A DNA stretch of 64,000 bases from Verrucomicrobiaceae bacterium (GTDB taxonomy: Bacteria; Verrucomicrobiota; Verrucomicrobiia; Verrucomicrobiales; Verrucomicrobiaceae). The notes beneath the pieces were generated by a model, which was given only the letters and a program-made list of their open reading frames with translations, did no database searches and had not been told where the DNA came from. Made by a program: the position numbers and the translations under genes. How positions within the stretch are numbered: position 1 is the first letter of the stretch; the number at the start of each line of letters is the position of its first letter. Location: assembly GCA_024232965.1 (NCBI GenBank), contig JACKQF010000002.1:986210-1050209 (forward strand), in the 5' to 3' direction. Shown here in pieces: positions 57,281 to 64,000 of the stretch.

Positions 57281-57877
57281 TTATTTGGCTGGCTTTGGCA
57301 AAACTTGGCGCAAGACCACACGGCGACTCTTCATGCGCTTGGCCTCTGCCTCAGAGGGACTGTCCCTGCGGCTCACAGGGTCAACGATCTCAGCTTCACC
57401 AAAGCCAAGGGCAACCAGGCGGTCTTTATCGACCCCGCGTTTGATAAGCCGCTTGCGGATCGCCTCAGCACGCTGGGCGGAGAGCTTGTCGTTGTAGTCG
57501 CTCTCCCCCAGATCACAGGTATGGCCCTCGATCAGGATGCGCGCTTTGCTGTATTTGGCGGACTTGAGCAACTCCGCCATTTCATCCACCTTCAGTTCGG
57601 AAGCCGCATCGCGCAATTCAGCGGAGTCGAACTTGAAAAAGATATCAGCAAAAGTGGCAGAAGCCTTTGAAGCCCTGAGGTCAAAAGCCTGACCATCGGC
57701 ACTGTAGCCATGGCGTTTTACGGATTCAGGTTTGGAGCCAGTGGCGTCTTCCACAATCAGAACCTCCATGCGGCGGGTGACGGTTGAGGCATCAAAAGAC
57801 TCGCGCTGAGCGTGAGCAGCGGTTTGGACGACCACAAGAGTGATCAACGACAGGAGGAGTGGGGAATGAGTTTTCAT
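57281..57877 (-). CDS. OmpA-family protein
   Basis: 198 residues, signal peptide (LLLSLITLVVVQTAAHA). OmpA C-terminal domain: FADIFFKFDSAELRDAASELKVDEMAELLK, ILIEGHTCDLGESDYNDKLSAQRAEAIRKRLIKRGVDKDRLVALGFGEAEIV, RRVVLRQ. Similar in layout to 54999-55562, including the HTCDLG motif, so the two look like paralogues. First gene of the 57.9-46.4 kb minus-strand series; a short hairpin (ggcggc/gccgcc, 57885-57905) lies just upstream. Confidence 0.9.
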   Translation of the reverse strand: MKTHSPLLLSLITLVVVQTAAHAQRESFDASTVTRRMEVLIVEDATGSKPESVKRHGYSADGQAFDLRASKASATFADIFFKFDSAELRDAASELKVDEMAELLKSAKYSKARILIEGHTCDLGESDYNDKLSAQRAEAIRKRLIKRGVDKDRLVALGFGEAEIVDPVSRRDSPSEAEAKRMKSRRVVLRQVLPKPAK

Positions 57878-58056
57878 GGTTTAAGGCGGCGTGTGTTATG
57901 CCGCCGTGAAGAAAGAAAGGATGGCGTGAAATACTTTTCCGGCACCGCTCCAAAAAAGAATTTGCTGCGGAGTCTGCACTAAGATGCTGTGCGAAGGTGC
58001 GATCCCCGTCAACCGTCTCTGATCGGACAAATTTTCAGACCTGCCTTTTCAGGTTC

Positions 58057-58305
58057 TCACTGACCCATCCGCCTGATCCTGGGTGAACCCGAATTCCATG
58101 AGCCGGACCTACCAGGAGCTGCGTTGACGGGTGGCGATGATTTGACTCCTGAATCTCCACCCGAGCCAGGAAAGGTAAAACCGGTCGCGTCTCTTAGCAG
58201 AGAAAGAATCGCGATCACCAAACAAAGCACCGGAATAACAACTCCAACAAACCAGCCGGGCTGGAATGCGGATCTTTGTGGGGAATGCGGGCAGCAGCCG
58301 TGCAT
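58057..58305 (-). CDS. Small single-helix membrane protein, tentative
   Basis: 82 residues from ATG 58305 (MHGCCPHSPQRSAFQPGWFVG). One clear membrane helix (about residues 16-36, WFVGVVIPVLCLVIAILSLL) and a Gly/Ser/Pro-rich tail. The Cys-containing N-terminus and single helix make it plausible, but no homologue is recognised and the plus strand is also open here. Tentative. Confidence 0.45.
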   Translation of the reverse strand: MHGCCPHSPQRSAFQPGWFVGVVIPVLCLVIAILSLLRDATGFTFPGSGGDSGVKSSPPVNAAPGRSGSWNSGSPRIRRMGQ

Positions 58306-58439
58306 GATCTCAAAACGTCTAGAAATGGCGCAGTCTATCCACCCCAGTGAGATGCATTTTTTGATGCATTTTTCGGAAAAGCCAGGAGGGCGGCTCTCTC
58401 TGTTCACTGAAACCCTTAACCAATACTCAGCAATCTCTG

Positions 58440-58592
58440 ATGAAAACGCTTCTTCTCATTGTCGTCACTCTTATGGTTGGTCAAATTCTTCACGATGAAT
58501 ATGGTCCGCGTAACCCTGTGGCAAAATTCTCCCAAGCTGCAGTAGGCAGCGTGCGCTGGCTCTTGCATCGCTCCCTGGATGTGGTGGAATAG
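58440..58592 (+). CDS. 50-residue hydrophobic-leader small protein
   Basis: ATG 58440, stop 58590-58592. Sequence starts MKTLLLIVVTLMVGQILHDE and ends RWLLHRSLDVVE, so it has a membrane-type leader and a short polar body. It lies 36 bp before the zinc-ribbon/SPFH/protease gene on the same strand, so it may be its leader peptide or a small partner. Confidence 0.45.
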   Translation: MKTLLLIVVTLMVGQILHDEYGPRNPVAKFSQAAVGSVRWLLHRSLDVVE

Positions 58593-58628
58593 CCGAAACC
58601 GTCGAAGCAGCCTCTCTCCTAGTCTCCC

Positions 58629-60851
58629 ATGAACCTCTTCAAGCCCTTCTTTACCCAAAAATGCACCAACTGCGGTGAGCGAATCGAAAAAGCCGCCAAG
58701 TTCTGCCGCCACTGCGGTGCAGGCCGTGCCGAGTCTTGGCGGAGCTGCAATGCCTGTGGTGTCAGCGTCGCTGCGGATTCGGCTCATTGCTGGAGTTGCA
58801 ATGCAGACCTTTTTGCCCAGCCTCGCGATCAGATCTTTAGCGACCGTTGGCGCAGGACGCCGGGTGTCTTTGCGACGCGTGTGACCATCGAGACGCCGCA
58901 GGAGCGGCTCCGCAACGGCATCCAAGTCGATGAGGGCACCCAAGGCGCGCTTTACAAGGACGGTGTCATGAAGACGGAACTCGCCCCAGGCTACCACACC
59001 CAGAGCAGCTTCTGGACGCGACTCACGGGCGGTGGCAGCGCAGGTGGTTTTGTGGAGGCAGTCATCGCTGCCAGCGACCCTGTCAGCAGCTTCGTCAGCC
59101 TCAGTGAAACCTCTGCGCTATTCACACGCGACTTCGCGCCGGTAGATGCTGCCGTGCTGGTGCGTGTTCGGTTGGGGGACTTTGGGATCTTCACCCGTCG
59201 CCTCATGCCCACAGGGACGGACATCGTGCGTGATGATGATTTGGTCCTGCCAATGACGGCCCGTGTGGCTGAGGTGGTGCGCAGTCACCTTTCGAAGCTG
59301 ACTGTGGGCGAAGTCGCGCGCTCCGTATCGCTGCGCAATGAGATCGAAGCGGCCCTGGGTCAGGAACTCCCGCGCCTACTCGAAGGCTACGGCTTGGAAT
59401 ACTGCGGTGTGGAGGACATCCGACTCGACTCGAAGGAGATCTCTCGGGTGCGCGAGGCGGAAGGGGACCTAACCCAAACCAGTCGCGAACTGGAATGGGG
59501 CAAAATGAAGCGCGAGCTGGAGCAAGGCCACAAGCTGGGAGAGATCAAAGACGAGTTCGCCTTCAAGGAGCAGCTCGAGCAATGGACGCACGAGTACACG
59601 CTCACCGGCTTGGAGCGTCGCCACATTGAGGACATGCGCCGCATCCAATTGGCAGAGACGCAAGGCACAGCCCACGCCCACGCCACGGGTCGCGTCGAGC
59701 ACGTCAAAAAGGACTACGAAGTCGAGCTCAAGCGCAAGGACCGCGACTGGGAGGATGAGGAAGATCTCCGCGATCTCAAGCTGCTGGATGAAATGAGGAA
59801 GCGCCAGTTTGAGGCGATGGAAAAGCTCCAAAAACTCAAACTCGAAAAGCAGGCCGCAGATGCAGCGAATACCGTGCATATCGGCCAAGGACTGAAGGAC
59901 GTACCGTCCCACGTCGCCGCCGGATTGCTAGGGCCACAAGTGGTTGCCGCTCTTGAGGCGCTGCGTCCGCAGCCGCAGGTCACCATTATCCAGACCCACG
60001 GAGGCACCACTTATCCAGGCGTCCCAAGTTATGCTTCGCCCTCCTTCACCCCGTCCTACATGCCGGTGCCGCCGCCTGTGACGATGGGAGTGGGAGCGCC
60101 ACCCGCGAATGGCACGGCGCTCGAAGTCCTGGCGCAGCGCTACCTGCCCAGCGTCGGGGTGGTGGTCATCGGCAAGAGCCCGCAGGACATCGCACCTGTC
60201 GGCACCGCCTGGATTGCAGCGCATCGCAACGCCGTCGTGACCAATGCGCACGTCGCTCAAGAGATTGTCTCCGCGTGTGAAGACCCCGGCATGCTCGCCT
60301 GGATCATCTTCTCTGGGCAGACTGCGCCCGTGCAGATCTCGGCAGCTCGGCTGCATCCGGAGTACGGTCAGGCCAAGGCCAAGGGGCACCCTGTTGCCTC
60401 CTTCGATGTCGCGGTGCTCGACCTCGCCCAACAGGTTGCTCTTCCCGGCCTCCCGCTTGCCAACCGACCCAAAGCATACGGCCTGCGGGAACTGCAATCC
60501 GTCGCTTACATCGGCTTCCCGATGGAGAATCTCGCAGGCGGCGGCACCAGCCTCCAGCGCCCCAAGGCTGTGGCTAAAAAGGGTAGCATCTCCTCACTCG
60601 AAGACTGGTACATGCGCCACGCGGATGAGCCCGCTCGTCGCCAACTCATCAAGCACGACCTCGGCGTTGCCGGGGGTGCTAGTGGCAGCCCCATGTTCGA
60701 TGAAGCAGGCGATGTCGTTGGCATCATTTCTGCGGGAAACATGGATCGACTCTTTGATCCACAGACGAAGGAATTCCGCCGCATCCCCAGTGGCGTCATG
60801 CTAAACTTTGCCCAGCGCATTGACGTGCTGCTGGACTGGATGGTGTGGTGA
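58629..60851 (+). CDS. Double zinc-ribbon, SPFH/band-7 and trypsin-like protease fusion
   Basis: 740 residues. Two zinc ribbons (C12, C15, C26, C29; C40, C43, C54, C57), then an SPFH/virion-core-like domain (about 75-285: TPQERLRNGIQVDEGTQGALYKDGV ... AAVLVRVRLGDFGIFT ... GLEYCGVEDIRLDSKE), a long coiled coil (about 285-415), a Pro-rich linker, and a trypsin-fold domain with His541, Asp593 and Ser687 (GGASGSPMFD). No signal peptide: the protein should be cytoplasmic. Possibly a membrane-associated scaffold with a triggered protease. First large gene of a three-gene run. Confidence 0.88.
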   Translation: MNLFKPFFTQKCTNCGERIEKAAKFCRHCGAGRAESWRSCNACGVSVAADSAHCWSCNADLFAQPRDQIFSDRWRRTPGVFATRVTIETPQERLRNGIQVDEGTQGALYKDGVMKTELAPGYHTQSSFWTRLTGGGSAGGFVEAVIAASDPVSSFVSLSETSALFTRDFAPVDAAVLVRVRLGDFGIFTRRLMPTGTDIVRDDDLVLPMTARVAEVVRSHLSKLTVGEVARSVSLRNEIEAALGQELPRLLEGYGLEYCGVEDIRLDSKEISRVREAEGDLTQTSRELEWGKMKRELEQGHKLGEIKDEFAFKEQLEQWTHEYTLTGLERRHIEDMRRIQLAETQGTAHAHATGRVEHVKKDYEVELKRKDRDWEDEEDLRDLKLLDEMRKRQFEAMEKLQKLKLEKQAADAANTVHIGQGLKDVPSHVAAGLLGPQVVAALEALRPQPQVTIIQTHGGTTYPGVPSYASPSFTPSYMPVPPPVTMGVGAPPANGTALEVLAQRYLPSVGVVVIGKSPQDIAPVGTAWIAAHRNAVVTNAHVAQEIVSACEDPGMLAWIIFSGQTAPVQISAARLHPEYGQAKAKGHPVASFDVAVLDLAQQVALPGLPLANRPKAYGLRELQSVAYIGFPMENLAGGGTSLQRPKAVAKKGSISSLEDWYMRHADEPARRQLIKHDLGVAGGASGSPMFDEAGDVVGIISAGNMDRLFDPQTKEFRRIPSGVMLNFAQRIDVLLDWMVW

Positions 60852-60937
60852 GATGACCCCCGTTTGGCAGTCTATCCTTGCAGAACAGATCAAACGGTGA
60901 TCTGAATGACCAAGGAATTTCCTCTGATCTTGCTCCT

Positions 60938-62803
60938 ATGAACCCGTTCAATATGCCAAGCATTGATGGCAAGCCGCCAGATCCTCTGCGGCCGGGCATG
61001 AAGCTTTTTCGTGACCGATACGAATTGGTAAAATCATTGGGGGCAGGTGGGATGGGCGTCGTTTGGCTGGCGGAAGACAAGGTGGAGAACTGCCAGTGCG
61101 CACTCAAATTCCTGCTTCAAGTATTCGTCCAGGACGATCGGGAAATGGAGAAGCTGCGTGAGCAGGTGAAGCGGGGAAAAGAGCTCCGCCATTCCCGACT
61201 CGTCGCCACCTACGGGTTGGAGGCGGAGGGCCCCTACGCCGCTATTGTCATGGAGTACGTCCCGGGACAGACGATGGCCCAACGGATTGAGACCAGTCGG
61301 CAGGGCTACTTCGAGCCTGAAGAAATCAATATATGGGTGCACGACCTCTGCGACGCGTTGGACTACATCCATCGCGAGGCGGGCTGGGCTCACCGCGACA
61401 TTAAGCCAGCCAACATCATGATCGACGCCGACGGGCGCGCACGATTGATGGATTTTGGGATCAGCCAGCGCATTGCACAGAGCATGACCCGATTGTCCCG
61501 GGTGGAGCAAAACCCCGCGACCGGGAGCAGCGGAAGTACCTTGCCTTATGCCAGCCCCCAGCAGGTGGCCAGCAAGCCCGCGCGTCCATCGGATGACCTC
61601 TACAGCTTGGGGGCGCTCCTGTACGAACTCCTTACAGGTCGCCCACCCTTTTTGGGATCCGATGTGGGACTGCTCACTGCCCAGATTTTGAACACGATTC
61701 CGCCGACCATGAAGGAAAGGCGCATTGAGCAGGTGGAAGATGGCGCCCTTTCCAGCGCGGGCGGCGATATCCCGGAAATCTGGGAGGCGGTCGTCGCGAA
61801 GTGTCTGGCGAAGGACCCCGCCGAACGACCCAGCAGCGCTACCGAGCTTTGGGAATGGCTGCAAAACGGGGAGGTAGAACGCGTGGTGGAAGAGATCCCG
61901 CCACCACTTCCCCCGGTTCCGCCACCCCCCCCCAAGCTCGAAGTCCAGACCAAAAGCAAGCTGCATCCTGGAATTGCCGCAGCACTCACGCTTCTACTCA
62001 TGGTCGGAGCGCTGGGGGGATGGTGGTTCGGCTTTGAGCTGCCCCGCCGCACGGTTGCTGCCGCCCAGGCCGTTGCCGCGGCTAATCAGCAGGAGCGCGC
62101 GGCTCAGAATAAGAAGGTGGCCGACGAACTTTTGGCAGAGCAGGCGGCCACCCAATCCGCCCATCAACAGAAAGCCGACACCGAGTCGCAGATGGAGAAA
62201 CTGAGGCTGGAAAACGAGCGCATCAAAGCAGAAAAGGACGCTGCCGAAGCCAAGGCAGAACTCGAGCGGCTCCGCGCCGAGACAGACCGTCAAAAGCGCG
62301 AGGCCGCAGCGGCTGAGTTGGCTGCCGCAGAAAAGCGCCGCGAAATGGCAGATGCGGCGGCGGCTGCTGCCCGACAGCAAGAGGCGCAGGAGCTCCTCCG
62401 CCAGCAGACAGAGGCAAATCGTGCCGCATCGCTCCGCACCTTTATGCAGCGACATATTGACTCCTACCAGAGCAACGATCCCGACTCCTGGGCAGGCATG
62501 TTCGCCCCATACTCAAATTACAAGTACTACACCGGCAGCGGTCTCTGCCCACGTTCGTTTGTCTCTGCGGATCGACTGAGTTACATCAAGGACTATCCCT
62601 CTCGAAGCATGGAACTCTTGAACGAGGGCAGGTACACCTATGACTTTCGGGATGCTGACACCGCCGACGTTAGCTATACCTACAGCTATCGGGTGTCGGG
62701 GGCCAAAACCCGGACGGGCAAGGCCAAAGTAGAAATTACCATCGAGCGCAACGGCGATAGCTGGCAAATCACGAAATACGATGAAACGGTCATCCGCAAC
62801 TAA
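60938..62803 (+). CDS. Transmembrane Ser/Thr protein kinase
   Basis: 621 residues from ATG 60938. Kinase domain (about 27-300): P-loop GAGGMGVVW, Lys57 (CALKF), HRDIKPANIMID (His152-Arg-Asp), DFG at 172, P+1 loop LPYASPQQ. Pro-rich juxtamembrane, one membrane helix (about 346-368), a long Ala/Glu/Lys coiled coil (about 372-490), then an NTF2-like C-terminal region (LRTFMQRHIDSYQSNDPDSWAGMFAPYSNYKYY ... WQITKYDETVIRN). Typical Hanks-type receptor kinase; the sensor is outside. The next gene begins 23 nt before its stop. Confidence 0.95.
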   Translation: MNPFNMPSIDGKPPDPLRPGMKLFRDRYELVKSLGAGGMGVVWLAEDKVENCQCALKFLLQVFVQDDREMEKLREQVKRGKELRHSRLVATYGLEAEGPYAAIVMEYVPGQTMAQRIETSRQGYFEPEEINIWVHDLCDALDYIHREAGWAHRDIKPANIMIDADGRARLMDFGISQRIAQSMTRLSRVEQNPATGSSGSTLPYASPQQVASKPARPSDDLYSLGALLYELLTGRPPFLGSDVGLLTAQILNTIPPTMKERRIEQVEDGALSSAGGDIPEIWEAVVAKCLAKDPAERPSSATELWEWLQNGEVERVVEEIPPPLPPVPPPPPKLEVQTKSKLHPGIAAALTLLLMVGALGGWWFGFELPRRTVAAAQAVAAANQQERAAQNKKVADELLAEQAATQSAHQQKADTESQMEKLRLENERIKAEKDAAEAKAELERLRAETDRQKREAAAAELAAAEKRREMADAAAAAARQQEAQELLRQQTEANRAASLRTFMQRHIDSYQSNDPDSWAGMFAPYSNYKYYTGSGLCPRSFVSADRLSYIKDYPSRSMELLNEGRYTYDFRDADTADVSYTYSYRVSGAKTRTGKAKVEITIERNGDSWQITKYDETVIRN

Positions 62804-63995
62804 GCAGACGCAAAGCCGCATCTGGGCCGCCTTTCTCCTCGGGGGCGTCCTCTGTAGCGCTTGTGATCCAGGCAACCCACCGATGGCGAAGCCTCTCGAT
62901 TCTGACGAAGCCAGCCCACTGCAAACGGAGGCCAGACCCGAAAGCGGTGGAGCCAGTGGCCCTCGGGTTACGGTCTTCACCCAGCACAACACCGCACCTG
63001 AGCAAGCACCGTTCCCGACAATCACCCCATTGCCAGAATCTCTACCTCGTCCACAAACAGATCAGGTCGAAGTTCGGCCAGCCGCAGTCGCCGCCGCAGC
63101 GATTGAATCGGAGTCGCCCGCAGCAGTCCCCCAAGTCGGCAGCCTGCAAAGCCCGAAGCCAATTGAAGGAACTCCAGCTGCCGATAGCCCTCCAGCGACG
63201 GATGCCCAGCCTGTCTTGGAAGCGAAAACAAAAACCAGCACTCTGGAGGTCCCCCCGCCAACCGCGAAGCCGGCCCCCGCGCAGCCACCTCCCGCACCTT
63301 TGTTCAACGATCTGGTGCTTAAAGCCATTCGCACAATGCCCAAGGGCGGCGGATACGCGCTGACGTCAGCTGCCAATACGGGTCTTCGCAAAGCGATCAC
63401 GATTTCACGAAAAAAGAGCCTCGATTTCGAACCCAAAGCCGCCCAGCCCAGTTACTGCTCAGGTGCCACCTATCAGGTGTTTCTCAGCAGTCTCCAGTCC
63501 GCATGTGACCGCCAGCGTATCAAGCTGGACGAGACGATTTCCAAGTCGCTGCTAATGGCAGGCCAACCCGACGGCGCTGGCGTTTGGGGCCGTTGGAACG
63601 CAAACGGCCCTGGAACCGCTCGGCTCTTTTATGAGACTGGAATCGGCGTCAATTTCGAAGATTGGGCCTACGCACAACCGGGAGACTTTCTCAAGATCTT
63701 CTGGAATGACAATATCGGGAAGCGTGAGGCCGGCCACTCCGTCGTCTTCCTCGCTCTGGAACAGACGCCAGAGAAAGAGTGGCAGTTGCGCTTCTGGTCC
63801 TCGAACATCCCTGATGGTTACGGGGAAAAAGCCGTTCCCATCAGCAAGATAAAGCGCGTCGTGTTTTCCCGCCTTACCAACCCATCGGCAATCAGCGCCA
63901 TGCCCGCGCTGGCCACGGATGAGTACCTGAAAGACATGCTGAAACGGGACGGCACACCGGAAGAGCTCGCCCAGAAAACCGGCATGGCCCGGTAG
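62781..63995 (+). CDS. Lipoprotein-like protein with NlpC/CHAP-type Cys-His domain
   Basis: 404 residues. Leader MKRSSATKQTQSRIWAAFLL plus GGVLCSAC, probably a lipoprotein or secreted (lipidation site not certain). Residues 30-175 are Pro/Ala-rich and low complexity. The C-terminal domain carries a possible Cys226 in PSYCSGATYQVF and His319 in REAGHSVVFLAL, with AQPGDFLKIFW between, as in NlpC/P60-CHAP amidases that cut peptidoglycan. The start overlaps the kinase gene by 23 nt, so the two are translationally coupled. Confidence 0.7.
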   Translation: MKRSSATKQTQSRIWAAFLLGGVLCSACDPGNPPMAKPLDSDEASPLQTEARPESGGASGPRVTVFTQHNTAPEQAPFPTITPLPESLPRPQTDQVEVRPAAVAAAAIESESPAAVPQVGSLQSPKPIEGTPAADSPPATDAQPVLEAKTKTSTLEVPPPTAKPAPAQPPPAPLFNDLVLKAIRTMPKGGGYALTSAANTGLRKAITISRKKSLDFEPKAAQPSYCSGATYQVFLSSLQSACDRQRIKLDETISKSLLMAGQPDGAGVWGRWNANGPGTARLFYETGIGVNFEDWAYAQPGDFLKIFWNDNIGKREAGHSVVFLALEQTPEKEWQLRFWSSNIPDGYGEKAVPISKIKRVVFSRLTNPSAISAMPALATDEYLKDMLKRDGTPEELAQKTGMAR

Positions 63996-64000
63996 ACTCC

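Noticed and set aside
1..64000. CRISPR arrays, insertion sequences or prophage genes
   Set aside because: No direct repeats with regular unique spacers and no transposase, integrase or phage structural motif were seen. The only reverse transcriptase has DGR signatures, not group II intron or retron ones.

Overview
The window looks like a chromosomal segment of a Gram-negative Verrucomicrobiota-type bacterium, closest in feel to Prosthecobacter and relatives. The evidence is moderately high GC, an EF-hand-tailed arylsulfatase, a neutral-ceramidase-like protein, a DUF6807 protein, PQQ-type beta-propellers, many Sec-signal and lipoprotein leaders, and OmpA/TolC/RND envelope genes. No rRNA is present, so the taxonomy is inference from gene content. 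I found no tRNA, CRISPR array or insertion sequence.

Layout. 0-16.7 kb: partial comEC with a TPR membrane protein, a methyltransferase, secreted beta-propeller and hypothetical proteins, a zinc-ribbon membrane serine protease, a 19-unit 21-bp tandem repeat array, small membrane proteins, and a lipoprotein alpha/beta hydrolase. 16.7-22 kb: sulfatase, a 59-aa Cys-rich lipoprotein, an RlmD-type rRNA methyltransferase, a ceramidase-like protein, and rpmB with its terminator. 21.9-27.8 kb: a minus-strand run of an AlgI-like MBOAT acyltransferase, an AlgX/AlgJ-like SGNH protein, a coiled-coil lipoprotein and two paralogous membrane-anchored coiled-coil proteins. 28-34 kb: an HD phosphohydrolase, a triple-repeat secreted protein beside a single-domain relative, a PQQ propeller and a DUF6807 protein. 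34-45.8 kb: a redox/metal block (outer-membrane-type protein, DUF4266 lipoprotein, TlpA-like thioredoxin, ApbE flavin transferase, DUF3570 barrel, poly-lysine-tailed protein, OmpR/HK pair, CzcA-like RND pump with TolC-type channel, calcium-repeat protein). Three near-identical 18-bp palindromes lie upstream of four transcription units here and suggest one regulon.

The centrepiece is 46.4-57.9 kb: a diversity-generating retroelement (DGR). It has a DGR-type reverse transcriptase (LPIGNLTSQ and YTDD motifs), an Avd accessory protein, a 133-bp template repeat (TR), and a 130-bp variable repeat (VR) that forms the last codons of a secreted caspase-FGE/C-type-lectin protein. All 15 TR-VR substitutions fall at TR adenines, plus one codon deletion. 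The avd gene is inverted relative to the rest, and its start codon overlaps that of the RT. Two further periplasmic caspase paralogues (one with an FGE domain, one with a peptidoglycan-binding-like tail), two OmpA-type proteins and two CsgG/LpoB-like proteins sit upstream on the same strand. A DUF4384 membrane protein lies just downstream of the RT.

58-64 kb carries a plus-strand operon: a double zinc-ribbon/SPFH/trypsin fusion, a Ser/Thr kinase with a transmembrane segment and a C-terminal NTF2-like region, and a lipoprotein with an NlpC/CHAP-like Cys-His pair. I infer that 46-64 kb is a self-diversifying envelope recognition and proteolysis island.
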